A stretch of DNA of 64,000 bases. Source: Streptomyces djakartensis. Lineage in GTDB: Bacteria > Actinomycetota > Actinomycetes > Streptomycetales > Streptomycetaceae. The stretch spans positions 86,617-150,616 of the forward strand of contig NZ_BMWE01000017.1 of assembly GCF_014651075.1 (NCBI RefSeq). The letters run 5' to 3'. Positions 16,442-25,258 of this stretch are shown piece after piece; position 1 is the stretch's first letter, and the number at the start of each line of letters is the position of its first letter. Below the pieces are notes generated by a model. The model saw only the letters and a list, made by a program, of their open reading frames with translations. It had not been told where the DNA came from and ran no database searches. The position numbers and the translations under genes were made by a program.

Positions 16442-16696
16442 ATGGAGCGCATCAAGCCGCGCAAACACGTCTACAACGGCATGCCCGCGCGTGACTTGGG
16501 CAACGAGGGCTGGCACAAGCCGTGGAGCGGCGGGAACGGCGGCAACTGCCTGGAGGCGATGAAGCTCGCCGACGGCCGGATCGCCGTCCGCCAGTCGACC
16601 GACCCGGACGGTCCGGCGCTGATCTACACCACCGCCGAGATGACGGCCTTCATCGAGGGGGCCAAGGCGGGGGAGGCGGACTTCCTGCTGTCCTGA
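16442..16696 (+). CDS. DUF397 small protein, WhiJ partner
   Basis: An 84-residue protein with the DUF397 pattern: W-x-KPW-SGG-NGGNCLEAM, then GRIAVRQSTDPDGPALIYTTAEMTAFIEGAKAGEADFL. In Streptomyces such proteins are encoded next to XRE-DUF5753 regulators and are proposed to bind them and relieve repression. The ATG at 16442 directly follows the TAA of the XRE gene, and AAGGAG lies 6 nt upstream inside that gene, so they are co-translated. Some family members act outside development, so the exact pathway is open. Confidence 0.85.
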   Translation: MERIKPRKHVYNGMPARDLGNEGWHKPWSGGNGGNCLEAMKLADGRIAVRQSTDPDGPALIYTTAEMTAFIEGAKAGEADFLLS

Positions 16697-16742
16697 CGTG
16701 CGTGCCGTTGCTCTCGTTCGATTGACTGACGCCGATGCCTGA

Positions 16743-16768
16743 TTGCTGATCCCTACTTGCTGATCCCT
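16743..16768. repeat. Short direct repeat, period 14
   Basis: TTGCTGATCCCT occurs at 16743-16754 and again at 16757-16768. The gap 16697-16844 also has related TTGCTGAAC and TGCTGAACTGA sequences. It looks like degenerate slippage sequence between the DUF397 and methyltransferase genes; no function is visible. Confidence 0.5.
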
Positions 16769-16844
16769 GTTCGCCCACGCCGAATTGCCGTTGCTGAACC
16801 GCTGGTGCTGAACTGACCACCTCTTGTGCCTTATGGAGTGCCTC

Positions 16845-17636
16845 ATGACCGGGCAGATCGACACGACCAGACCCCACCCCGCGCGGATGTACGACTGGTA
16901 CCTCGGCGGCAAGGACAACTACCCGGTCGACGAGGAGATGGGCCGGCAGATGCTCACCCTCGACCCGAGGGTGCCGGTCATGGCGCGGGTCAACCGCGCG
17001 TTCATGCACCGGGCCACGCGCTGGCTGGCCCGGAACGGCGTACGGCAGTTCCTGGACGTCGGCACCGGCATTCCGACCGAGCCCAACCTCCACCAGGTCG
17101 CCCAGGGGATCGCCCCCGACGCCCGGGTCGTCTACTGCGACAACGACCCCATCGTGCTGGCCCACGCGGCGGCCCTGCTGCGCGGCACCGACGAAGGTGC
17201 CACCGAGTACCTCCAGGCGGACGTCCGCGACCCGGACGCCGTCCTGGAGGGTGCGCGGAAGGTCCTGGACCTCACCCGGCCCGTCGCACTGTCGCTCATC
17301 GCGCTGCTGCACTTCGTCTCCGACGAGGACGGCGCCCACGACCTGGTCCGCCGGCTGCTCGCCGAACTGCCCTCGGGCAGTTATCTGGTGGTCACCCACG
17401 CCACCTCCGATTTCACCCCCGAGGAGTCGAAGGCGGCCACCGAGAAGCTCCGCGCCGCCGGTGTCACCCTGGCCCTGCGCTCCCGCGAGGAGTTCACCCG
17501 CTTCTTCGACGGCCTCGACCTCGTCGAACCCGGCGTCGAGGTGCCCCACCGCTGGCATCCCGAACTGGGCGAGCCCGTGCCCGGACAGGACGACGGGGTG
17601 ATCCCTGGGTACGGCGCGGTGGCGCGCAAGCCCTAG
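16845..17636 (+). CDS. DUF574-family SAM-dependent methyltransferase
   Basis: A 263-residue protein of the actinomycete DUF574 (Methyltransf_19) family. Family marks are the N-terminal TTRPHPARMYDWYLGGKDNYPVDEEM, motif I QFLDVGTGIPTEPNLHQVAQ, and the strand-2 VYCDNDPIVLAHA. Streptomycetes have many paralogues, often beside XRE/DUF397 genes, but the substrate is unknown. The ATG at 16845 has GGAG 6 nt upstream; a start at 16824 has no such site. It may be co-transcribed with the two upstream genes across a 148-bp gap. Confidence 0.85.
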   Translation: MTGQIDTTRPHPARMYDWYLGGKDNYPVDEEMGRQMLTLDPRVPVMARVNRAFMHRATRWLARNGVRQFLDVGTGIPTEPNLHQVAQGIAPDARVVYCDNDPIVLAHAAALLRGTDEGATEYLQADVRDPDAVLEGARKVLDLTRPVALSLIALLHFVSDEDGAHDLVRRLLAELPSGSYLVVTHATSDFTPEESKAATEKLRAAGVTLALRSREEFTRFFDGLDLVEPGVEVPHRWHPELGEPVPGQDDGVIPGYGAVARKP

Positions 17637-17821
17637 GTGTGCTGTCCGGACAGGTTGGTGACGCGGCGGAGGGAGTCGACGCGATGGGGGCACCGCCCGC
17701 GTGAGCGAAGCCGAGGGTGGTGAAGTCGGCGACCGACGAGAACGCGGCAGATGCGCGTGCCATGCCCCGCGTCTGCGGCGTGATCCAAACGACAGGCCCC
17801 AGGGGCCCGGGCGGGGGCCGG

Positions 17822-19234
17822 TCAGGGAGGCGGCAGCACGCCGCACAGGGCCTGAAGGGCCGGCCCGTACGCGTGCTCGGAGGGGGTCGCGTATCCCACG
17901 ACGATCCCGTCGGCCGCCGCCATGTCCGTCTCGGGGTGCCGGAACGCGGCCAGGCCGTCCAGGGCGACGCCCCGCCAGACGGCGGCCTTGACCGTTGACG
18001 CCTCGGTGCCCGGCGGCAGCCGCAGCACCGCGTGCAGCCCGGCCGCGATGCCGGTGGCCTCGATGTGCGGCGCGTGCTCGGCGAGCGCCGCGACCAGCCG
18101 GTCCCGGCGGCCCCGGTACCGCTGCCGCATACGCCGCACATGGCGGTCGTACGCCCCGGAGGCGACGAAGTCGGCGAGAGCCAGCTGGTCGAGGACGCTC
18201 GCCCACGCCTCCCGTTCTCCCTTGACGGCCAGTACGGCGTCGACGTACCGCTCCGGGAGCACCATCCAGCCCAGCCGCACCGCGGGCGACAGGCTCTTGC
18301 TGACCGAACCCATGTGGATCACGTGCTCGGGGTCCAGCCCCTGGACGGCGCCGACGGGCTTGCGGTCGTAGCGGAACTCCCCGTCGTAGTCGTCCTCCAG
18401 GACCAGCCCGCCCCGAGCTCGTGCCCAGTCGATCACGGCGGCGCGGCGCGCGGCGTGCAGCGGTCCGCCGGTCGGGAACTGGTGCGCAGGCGTGAGCAGC
18501 ACGGCCCGCTCGCGCCCCAGCCGGTCGACCTCGGCGCCGTGTCCGTCGAGCGGAAGCGGCACGGTCCGCACGCCCGCGGTGGCGAGGATCTCGCGGTGGA
18601 ATCCGAGCCCGTACGCCTCCACCCCCAGGGGCCCGCGCAGCACGCCCCCTCCGAAGAGCAGCCGCAGCGCATGCGCGAAGCCGGAGCAGATCACGATCCT
18701 GCCCGGCTCGGTGCGCACACCGCGGGCGCGTGCCAGGTACTCCGTGAGCGCCTCCCGCAGTTCCACCCGCCCGGCGGGGTCACCCGGGCCGAACACTTCG
18801 CTGGGCGCCTGCTGGAGAGCTCGCCGGTAGGCGGCCAGCCAGGCCGTGCGCGGGAACGCCGAGGCGTCCGGCGTTCCCTGCGCCAGGTTGTGCCGGGGGC
18901 CGCGCGCGCGTGGCGGTGCCTTCTTCGGCACACGGGCGGCGGGCCGCAATGGCTCCGCTCGCTCCCCGACCCGGGTGCCCGAGCCCTGACGGGCGGTGAG
19001 CCAGCCCTCCGCGACGAGTTCGGCGTACGCGTCGGCCACCGTGTTGCGGGCGACCCCGAGGTCGGCCGCGAGCGACCGGTAGGGCGGAAGCCGGGTGCCC
19101 GGGGCGAGCCGCCCGCTGCGTACGGCCTCGCGCAGCGCACGGGTCAGCGCGGCACGCCGCCCGCCCGGCCCGGTCAGCTCCAGATGAAGGTCGGAACCGA
19201 TCCGTTCCGCGGAATTGACCCATGAATCCACCAT
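17822..19234 (-). CDS. MocR/PdxR-type regulator (GntR helix fused to aminotransferase fold)
   Basis: A 470-residue protein. A GntR winged helix lies at about residues 25-95 (PPYRSLAADLGVARNTVADAYAELVAEGWLTARQGSGTRV). It is joined by an Ala/Pro-rich linker to a type I aminotransferase domain (about 125-470). The PLP lysine is in GSVSKSLSPAVRLGWM, and the DYDGEFRYDRKPVG segment is typical of MocR proteins. These use PLP as effector or cofactor and often regulate a divergent gene. Here that gene encodes a carboxymuconolactone decarboxylase-like protein 47 bp away. Confidence 0.85.
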   Translation of the reverse strand: MVDSWVNSAERIGSDLHLELTGPGGRRAALTRALREAVRSGRLAPGTRLPPYRSLAADLGVARNTVADAYAELVAEGWLTARQGSGTRVGERAEPLRPAARVPKKAPPRARGPRHNLAQGTPDASAFPRTAWLAAYRRALQQAPSEVFGPGDPAGRVELREALTEYLARARGVRTEPGRIVICSGFAHALRLLFGGGVLRGPLGVEAYGLGFHREILATAGVRTVPLPLDGHGAEVDRLGRERAVLLTPAHQFPTGGPLHAARRAAVIDWARARGGLVLEDDYDGEFRYDRKPVGAVQGLDPEHVIHMGSVSKSLSPAVRLGWMVLPERYVDAVLAVKGEREAWASVLDQLALADFVASGAYDRHVRRMRQRYRGRRDRLVAALAEHAPHIEATGIAAGLHAVLRLPPGTEASTVKAAVWRGVALDGLAAFRHPETDMAAADGIVVGYATPSEHAYGPALQALCGVLPPP

Positions 19235-19281
19235 GAGAATGCACCCTACTGTGGGTCTTTCCGGCTCGTAGGTTGAAGGGC

Positions 19282-19767
19282 ATGACGACGGACACGAGCA
19301 TGAACACGACCCACGCGAAGACCCACCGACTGGAGTTCGCCCAGTCCGCCCCGAAGGCCTTCCGGGCCCTGATCGCCTTCGACGCCGCAGCCCGCGAGGG
19401 CCTCGACCCGGCCCTCGTCGAGCTGATCCAGATCCGCGCCTCGCACCTCAACCACTGCGCGTACTGCCTGCACATGCACACCAACGACGCCCGCAAGGCC
19501 GGTGAGAGCGAGGACCGGCTGCACATGGTCGCCGTGTGGCGCGAGGCCCGCCACTTCTTCACCGAGCGGGAACAGGCGGCGCTGGCCCTGACGGAGGCGA
19601 TGACGCTCGTGGCCGACGCCGGTGTCCCGGACGACGTCTACGAGCAGGCCGCGTCCCGCTTCGAGGAACGGGAACTGGCCCAGGTCCTCGCCCTGATCTG
19701 CGCGATCAACACGTGGAACAGGGTGGCGCTGTCGACGGGGAAGGTGGCCGGCACGGACGAGCGGTGA
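19282..19767 (+). CDS. AhpD-like / carboxymuconolactone decarboxylase-family protein
   Basis: A 161-residue protein of the CMD/AhpD fold. The reactive Cys pair is in NHCAYCLHMHTNDAR, with the conserved His a few residues later. Members of this type are alkylhydroperoxidase-like disulfide reductases, or simple lyases. Divergence from a MocR regulator is a common arrangement and suggests control by it. The ATG at 19282 follows GAAGGG; a TTG at 19273 is possible but weaker. Confidence 0.85.
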   Translation: MTTDTSMNTTHAKTHRLEFAQSAPKAFRALIAFDAAAREGLDPALVELIQIRASHLNHCAYCLHMHTNDARKAGESEDRLHMVAVWREARHFFTEREQAALALTEAMTLVADAGVPDDVYEQAASRFEERELAQVLALICAINTWNRVALSTGKVAGTDER

Positions 19768-19794
19768 CCTCCCGGCGGCCCGGCGGCGGGGGCG

Positions 19795-21285
19795 CTACAC
19801 CCCCATGGGGCGGTCGTAGGGCCCGATCGGTGCGTGCAGCGCCGAACTGCCCGTCAGATGGCGGTCGACGGCCGCCGCCACGGCCCGCCCCTCGGCGATC
19901 GCCCAGACGATGAGCGACTGGCCCCGGGCCGCATCCCCGGCGGCGAACACACCGGGCACGTTCGTGGCGAAACCGGCGTCCCGCGCGATCGTGCCCCGGG
20001 GCTCCATGTCCAGCCCGAGCTGGTCGACGAGTCCGTCCTCCCGGTCCGGCCCCGTGAAGCCGAGGGCGAGCAGCACGAGGTCGGCGGGGAGCGTCCGCCC
20101 GGTTCCCTCCAGCGGGCGGCGCCGCGCGTCCACCTCGACCAGGCGCAGCTCCCGCACATGCCCCTCCCCGTCACCGTCGAAACGCAGCGTGGACGCCGCG
20201 AACAGCCGCGCGTCCGCGTCCGCGACCGGGGCCGTCCGCAGGTCACGGGCCTCCTCGTGGGCGGCGGACAACCGGTAGACCCGCACCGGATACGTCGGCC
20301 AGGGCTCGGTGTCCTCGTCGCGCTCCGGGCCGGGCAGCGCGTAGATGTCCAGCTGGGTCACCGAGGCGGCGCCCTCACGGACGGCCGTGCCCAGGCAGTC
20401 GGCACCGGTGTCGCCGCCGCCGATGATGACGACGTCCTTCCCGGCCGCCGACAGCGGGGAGGTCTCCAGATCCCCCTCGCGCACGCGGTTGGCCAGCGGA
20501 AGGTACTCCATGGCCTGGTGAACTCCCGTCAGCTCCCGTCCCGGAACGGGCAGTTCACGCCACGCGGTCGCCCCCGTGGCGATCACCACGGCGTCGTAGC
20601 GAGTCCGCAGCTCGGCCGCCCCGATGTCCCGCCCCACCGCCGTCGACGTACGGAACCTGGTCCCCTCGCCCCGCATCTGCTCCAGTCGCCGTTCCAGATG
20701 CCGCTTCTCCATCTTGAACTCGGGGATGCCGTAGCGCATCAGCCCGCCGGGCCGGTCGTCCCGCTCGTACACGGCGACCGTGTGGCCGGCCCGGGTGAGC
20801 TGCTGGGCCGCGGCCAGTCCGGTGGGCCCCGAGCCGATCACCGCGACCGTCTTGCCCGACAGCCGCTCCGGCGGCCTCGGCGGCGCGAAGCCCTCCTCCC
20901 AGGCCCGGTCGGCGATGGCGCACTCGACGTTCTTGATGGTGACGGCCGGCTGGTTGATCGCCAGCACACACCCCGCCTCGCAGGGCGCCGGACACAACCG
21001 TCCGGTGAACTCCGGGAAGTTGTTCGTGGCGTGCAGCCGGTCGGCCGCCGCCCGCCAGTCCTCCCTGGACACCAGGTCGTTCCACTCGGGGATCAGGTTG
21101 CCCAGCGGGCAGGCGTCGTGGCAGAAGGGGATGCCGCAGTCCATGCAGCGATCGGCCTGCTTGCTGATGATCGGCAGCAGCGCCCCGGGGACGTAGACCT
21201 CGTCCCAGTCCCGCACGCGCTCCTCGACCGGCCGCCGGGGCCAGTCCTGGCGGGGCGTGTTCATGAAACCCTTGGGATCGCCCAT
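19795..21285 (-). CDS. gltD: Glutamate synthase small subunit (NADPH-GOGAT beta), gltB not adjacent
   Basis: A 496-residue flavoprotein that feeds electrons from NADPH to the large glutamate synthase subunit. The N-terminal Fe-S domain shows CMDCGIPFCHDACPLGN and CPAPCEAGC. An FAD-binding GxGxxG site follows (VAVIGSGPTGLAAAQQL), then an NAD(P)H-binding site (VVIIGGGDTGADCLG) and a late FAD contact (GVFAAGDAARGQSLIVWAIAEGRAVA). No gltB is present in the window; the downstream neighbour is an unrelated AhpD gene. It could serve a distant GltB or another flavoprotein-linked reaction. ATG with AAGGAAG 7 nt upstream. Confidence 0.9.
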   Translation of the reverse strand: MGDPKGFMNTPRQDWPRRPVEERVRDWDEVYVPGALLPIISKQADRCMDCGIPFCHDACPLGNLIPEWNDLVSREDWRAAADRLHATNNFPEFTGRLCPAPCEAGCVLAINQPAVTIKNVECAIADRAWEEGFAPPRPPERLSGKTVAVIGSGPTGLAAAQQLTRAGHTVAVYERDDRPGGLMRYGIPEFKMEKRHLERRLEQMRGEGTRFRTSTAVGRDIGAAELRTRYDAVVIATGATAWRELPVPGRELTGVHQAMEYLPLANRVREGDLETSPLSAAGKDVVIIGGGDTGADCLGTAVREGAASVTQLDIYALPGPERDEDTEPWPTYPVRVYRLSAAHEEARDLRTAPVADADARLFAASTLRFDGDGEGHVRELRLVEVDARRRPLEGTGRTLPADLVLLALGFTGPDREDGLVDQLGLDMEPRGTIARDAGFATNVPGVFAAGDAARGQSLIVWAIAEGRAVAAAVDRHLTGSSALHAPIGPYDRPMGV

Positions 21286-21404
21286 GGCCGTCTTCCTTGC
21301 CTGCGCGGGACGGGCCGTGTGCCGGGCGGCACTCCTTCGGCCACGATACGTCCGCGGCGGCCCGCCCGCAGGGCTGCGGGCAGCACGTTCTCGCAGGCCG
21401 GGCG

Positions 21405-21884
21405 TCAGGTGAGCGCCAGCACGTACGCCACCGCCGCGCCCGCCGACGCGCCGGTGCGGACGTGGTTCCACATCGTCCACTCCCGCACGTACGCCGGCCA
21501 GTACGCGTCCGCCTCCGCCGTGCCCGGCTCCAGCTTGAGCAGCGTGTCGTTGCGCGGCACGTTCGCGACCACGGTGATCCCGAACGAGCCGAACAGGTAC
21601 AACGCGCTGCCCAGCAGCAGCTCCACCGTCCCCTCGTCCGGCCACAGCACGAACGTCACCACGGCGATCACCGCGCACAGCACGGCTGTCCCGAGGAAAA
21701 GGATCATGAAGGGAGGTGTCACCGCGGCCGTGTTGATCGCGTTCATCGCGGCCACCCCCCGCGCGGGCGGCAGCGTGGCGAGACCCCGCATGACGAAGGT
21801 CGAGAAGCCGCAGAACACCCCGGCCACCAGGCAGGTTCCGAGCACACCCAGCACCGTCACCACGAAGTACGGTCCGTCGATCAC
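21405..21884 (-). CDS. DUF1772 membrane protein (anthrone oxygenase-like)
   Basis: A 159-residue protein with four hydrophobic helices. The first is followed by GVFCGFSTFVMRGLATLPPARGVAAMNAIN. A later NVPRNDTLLKL segment and a Trp-rich WPAYVREWTMWNHVRT complete the DUF1772 pattern. The family includes enzymes oxidising anthrones, but most members, including this one, have no proven reaction. The gene is monocistronic, 119 bp upstream of gltD on the same strand. Confidence 0.8.
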   Translation of the reverse strand: MIDGPYFVVTVLGVLGTCLVAGVFCGFSTFVMRGLATLPPARGVAAMNAINTAAVTPPFMILFLGTAVLCAVIAVVTFVLWPDEGTVELLLGSALYLFGSFGITVVANVPRNDTLLKLEPGTAEADAYWPAYVREWTMWNHVRTGASAGAAVAYVLALT

Positions 21885-22133
21885 GTCAGCCTCTCCCGCC
21901 CCTCGAGCCGGGATCCTGCCCGGCTCCCTTCCTCACCACAAGTGCATTCCGACTCGGTGACCACGGCCCAGGGGTGTCCGCGAAGTCCCGCCCGCGACAC
22001 CCGGCACGCCGAGAGTACGGACCGGGCGCGGAGGGGCCCGCTCGACGCGCCCGCGTCACCGTACGGCCGACCGGGCGCACCGGCGCGGCGACCTGCCGAG
22101 GAGCCGCGCGGCCGGCTCCCGTGCGCGGCCCCG

Positions 22134-22832
22134 TCACCCCGCCGAACCGAGCCCCGCCTCGGCCCACCCCCGCAGCACCGTCCGCACCAACGGTGCGATC
22201 CGCCGCCGCGCCTCGTGCCGTGGCACACCACTCATCAGCAGCCGGTCGTACGGTGTGTCCAGATGCCGTACGGACGCCACGACCGCGGCGGTCACCGCCC
22301 CCTCGGTCAGGGCCCGGCCCGCCGCACTGCGGCCCACTCGCCCGCTGCCCCGCTCCGAGGCGTGCGCGGCGATGTCCCGGGCCCGCGCGGCCGGACAGCC
22401 GGGAAACAGCCGCCGTATCTCCGCCGCGAACGCCTGAGCGAACAGTTCGTCCTGAGCCGCGCGCCGTCGCGCGTCCCGTACCCGGCGCCGCCGTCGCGCC
22501 TCGGCGTCCGCCAGACACCGCTGCTCGGCCCGCGCGAGCGCCGCCTCCTCGACCAGGACACCCTGCCGCTCGTAACGGCCCTTGCGCCGGTTGAACCGCA
22601 CCACCACCGCCGACAGCCCGCTCTCCTCCCGCGATCTGCGCGTCAGCGCGGTGTCGCCCCTCGGCAGGAACACCAGATGCCCGAGGTCGGCGCAGTCGAG
22701 ACACCGCGAGGCACCGTCCCCCAGGACCAGCAGAGGCAGCGGCCCCCGCCGGCACTCGGCGCAGTGCCGCCTCTTGAGGGGCTGGAAGGTGAGAAGGCCG
22801 AAGGAGGGCGGGAGCGACGCGCGCGGGACCAT
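22134..22832 (-). CDS. DUF2293 domain protein with N-terminal zinc-ribbon-like cysteines
   Basis: A 232-residue protein. The N-terminus has two Cys pairs (CAECRRG and CLDCADLGH) that could bind zinc. A very basic helical middle (ALARAEQRCLADAEARRRRRVRDARRRAAQDEL) leads to a C-terminal DUF2293 region (FAAEIRRLFPGCPAARARDIAAHASERGSGRVGRS ... VRHLDTPYDRLLMSG). Function is unknown; the basic residues and zinc ribbon suggest a nucleic-acid role, which is inference. The ATG at 22832 follows an AGGGGGA. It is divergent from the kinase-like gene. Confidence 0.75.
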   Translation of the reverse strand: MVPRASLPPSFGLLTFQPLKRRHCAECRRGPLPLLVLGDGASRCLDCADLGHLVFLPRGDTALTRRSREESGLSAVVVRFNRRKGRYERQGVLVEEAALARAEQRCLADAEARRRRRVRDARRRAAQDELFAQAFAAEIRRLFPGCPAARARDIAAHASERGSGRVGRSAAGRALTEGAVTAAVVASVRHLDTPYDRLLMSGVPRHEARRRIAPLVRTVLRGWAEAGLGSAG

Positions 22833-22890
22833 GTGTGGTGCATTCCCCCTGGGAGCCGCGACACCTCCGTCGGGCCGCGGCTGTCGCATC

Positions 22891-23532
22891 ATGGGCCGTG
22901 TGCGACTCGAAGCGATCACCTGGGACCGGCTCGGCGACCTGCTCGCCGAACGTCTGCTCGACCTGAAGCCCGCCGACGGCAGTCCCTGGCCGCGCGTCGC
23001 CTTCGACGGCGCCCCGGCCGCCCGCCCGGGAGATCTCGCCCAGCGCGTCCGTGAGGCACTGCGCGTACGCGGCCGCTCCTCGCTCGTCGTCGGCACCGAG
23101 GGCTTTCTGCGCCCCGCCTCCGTGCGACTGGAGTACGGCCACCGGGACGTGGAGTCCTACTACAGCGGCTGGTACGACACCGGCGCCCTCTGGCGCGAGG
23201 TGTTCGGCCCGCTCGAGGCCGGCGGCGACGGTCGGGTCCTGCCCGACCTGTGGGATCCGGCGGCGGACCGGGCCACCCGCAGCCCCTACGTCCAGCTCCC
23301 GCCCGGTGGCGTGCTGTTGATGCACGGACCGTTCCTCCTTCGGCACTGGTTCCCCTTCGATCTGAGCGTCCACGTCCGGCTGTCGCCGGGTGCTCTGCGT
23401 CGCCGCACGCCCCAGGACGAGCACTGGACCCTCCCGGCCTTCGAGCGCTATGAGCGGGAGACCGGCCCCGCGGAGACGGCCGACGTCCTGGTGCGGGCCG
23501 ACGATCCGCGCCATCCGGCGTGGGGCGGCTGA
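22891..23532 (+). CDS. Uridine kinase-like protein lacking a normal P-loop
   Basis: A 213-residue protein resembling the uridine kinase/phosphoribulokinase group in overall order: strand 1 (WPRVAFDGAPAARPGDLAQRVREAL), a tyrosine-rich stretch (RLEYGHRDVESYYSGWYDTGALWREV), and VLLMHGPFLLRHWFPFDLSVHVRLS. The expected Walker A lysine (GxxxxGKS/T) is absent, replaced by GAPAARPGDLA. I recall similar P-loop-less proteins in other streptomycetes annotated as uridine kinase. It may be a pseudokinase. A GTG at 22900 is an equally good start. Confidence 0.65.
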   Translation: MGRVRLEAITWDRLGDLLAERLLDLKPADGSPWPRVAFDGAPAARPGDLAQRVREALRVRGRSSLVVGTEGFLRPASVRLEYGHRDVESYYSGWYDTGALWREVFGPLEAGGDGRVLPDLWDPAADRATRSPYVQLPPGGVLLMHGPFLLRHWFPFDLSVHVRLSPGALRRRTPQDEHWTLPAFERYERETGPAETADVLVRADDPRHPAWGG

Positions 23533-23658
23533 GGTGCCGCCGGCCTGCCTGGGCGCCGCTCCGTGTGCGGGGGCCGGGCGACGCCGCGAGAATGAAGGAC
23601 GCCGGGACTCGCGGTGCGTCCCGTGCCGCGCCGGCCGTCCGGCACCGGGAGGTACTTC

Positions 23659-24087
23659 ATGACCACCGCCGGAGACATCATGCACCGCGGCGCCCAGTGG
23701 ATCCCCGCCCACGAGACCCTCGACCGCGCCGCCCAGCTCATGCGTGAACTGAACGTCGGCGCCCTGCCCATCAGCGACGAGAACGAGCGGCTCTGCGGGA
23801 TCCTCACGGACCGCGACATCGTCGTCGGCTGCGTCGCGACGGGCCACGACCCGGCCAGGGTCACGGCGGGCGAGATGGCCAAGGGCACCCCTCGCTGGAT
23901 CGACGCCGACGCCGATGTCGGCGAGGTCCTCCGCGAGATGCGGGAGCACCAGATCCGCCGGCTTCCCGTCATCCAGGACAAGCGTCTGGTCGGCATGATC
24001 AGCGAGTCCGACCTGGTCCGGCACCTGGCCGACGACCAGATCGCCTCCTGGGCCGAGGGCGTCTACGCCAGGACCGTGCCGGGCTGA
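23659..24087 (+). CDS. Two-CBS-domain protein
   Basis: A 142-residue protein made of a tandem CBS pair: the first at about residues 5-60 (IMHRGAQWIPAHETLDRAAQLMRELNVGALPISDENERLCGILTDRDIV) and the second at about 72-128 (VLREMREHQIRRLPVIQDKRLVGMISESDLVRHL). Such stand-alone modules bind adenine nucleotides and tune partner proteins. The neighbour on the opposite strand is a CorA-type channel, but no operon link exists. The ATG has GGAGG 6 nt upstream. Confidence 0.9.
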   Translation: MTTAGDIMHRGAQWIPAHETLDRAAQLMRELNVGALPISDENERLCGILTDRDIVVGCVATGHDPARVTAGEMAKGTPRWIDADADVGEVLREMREHQIRRLPVIQDKRLVGMISESDLVRHLADDQIASWAEGVYARTVPG

Positions 24088-24130
24088 CCCCGCGGGGCAT
24101 CCGCGGGCACCCCGCGGGCCCCGGCCGTCC

Positions 24131-25258
24131 TCAGAGCCAGCCGCCGCGCCGGAAAGCCCGGTACAGCGTCACGCACGCGACGGATATGACGCCGATGACC
24201 ATGCCGTAGCCGTAGCGCCAGTGCAGTTCCGGCATGTGGTCGAAGTTCATGCCGTACACACCGCAGACCATCGTCGGCACGGCGATGATCGCGGCCCACG
24301 CCGTGATCTTCCGCATGTCCTCGTTCTGCGCGACCGTGACCTGCGCGAGGTGCGCCTGGAGGATGGAGTTGAGCAGTTCGTCGAAAGCGGCGATCTGCTC
24401 CTTCGCCCGCAGCAGATGGTCCGAGACGTCGCGGAAGTACGCCTGTATCTCCGGGTCGACCGCCCGGATGGGCCGCGTTGCCAGGTCCTCCAGCGGCCGG
24501 CTGAGCGGCACCACCGCCCGCTTCAGCTCCAGGAGTTCACGCTTGAGCTGGTAGATGCGCCCCGGGTCCGCCCGGGCGCCGGTCTCCGCGAACACGTCGG
24601 TCTCGACCTGGTCGATGTCCATCTGCACCGAGTCCGTGACGGTCAGATAGTCGTCCACCACATGGTCCGCGATCGCGTGCAGCACCGCGGACGGGCCCTT
24701 GGCCAGCTGGTGTGGATCGGACTCCAGCTCCTCGCGCAGCGGGCCCAGCGAGCCGTGCCGGCCGTGCCGCACGGTGATCACGAAGTCGTGGCCGACGAAC
24801 ACCATGATCTCCCCGGTGTTCACCACCTCGCTGGTGGCCGTGAGTTCCTCGTGCTCCACGTAGCAGACGGTCTTGAACACCGCGAACAGCGTCTCGCCGT
24901 ACCGCTCCAGCTTCGGGCGCTGATGGGCCTCGACGGCGTCCTCGACGGCCAGCGGGTGCAGGTCGAAGAGTTCGGCGATGCCCGCGAACTCCCGGTCGGT
25001 GGGCTCGTGCAGGCCGAGCCAGACGAAGCCCTCCCGGCTCTTGCGCACCTGCTCCACGACCTCCACCAGATCGCCGCGCACGGGGGTGCGCACCCCGTCC
25101 CGGTACATCACGCAGTTCACCACCGAGGAGCCCAGTGGGGAGCGGGCCGGGTGACTCAGGTCGACGCGCGGGCGCCGCCGGGCCAGCCGAGCCACCCTGC
25201 GGAGGCCGCCGACCCCACCGAGTCCGGTGACCTTCCGCAGATTCCCTGCCATGGACAT
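24131..25258 (-). CDS. corA: CorA-family magnesium/cobalt transporter
   Basis: A 375-residue protein with a large cytoplasmic N-terminal domain, a long helical stalk (LLELKRAVVPLSRPLEDLATR ... AKEQIAAFDELLNSILQAHLAQV) and two C-terminal transmembrane helices. The pore motif YGMNF follows the first of these, as in all CorA channels. A basic segment (VARLARRRPRVDL) lies near the N-terminus. The ATG at 25258 has GGGAG 8 nt upstream; an in-frame ATG at 25393 would add 45 residues. The gene is monocistronic and converges with the CBS gene. Confidence 0.85.
   Translation of the reverse strand: MSMAGNLRKVTGLGGVGGLRRVARLARRRPRVDLSHPARSPLGSSVVNCVMYRDGVRTPVRGDLVEVVEQVRKSREGFVWLGLHEPTDREFAGIAELFDLHPLAVEDAVEAHQRPKLERYGETLFAVFKTVCYVEHEELTATSEVVNTGEIMVFVGHDFVITVRHGRHGSLGPLREELESDPHQLAKGPSAVLHAIADHVVDDYLTVTDSVQMDIDQVETDVFAETGARADPGRIYQLKRELLELKRAVVPLSRPLEDLATRPIRAVDPEIQAYFRDVSDHLLRAKEQIAAFDELLNSILQAHLAQVTVAQNEDMRKITAWAAIIAVPTMVCGVYGMNFDHMPELHWRYGYGMVIGVISVACVTLYRAFRRGGWL

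Noticed and set aside
17637..17821. Small gene between the DUF574 and MocR genes
   Set aside because: Only short Arg-rich frames without ribosome sites were found. It is a convergent gap.
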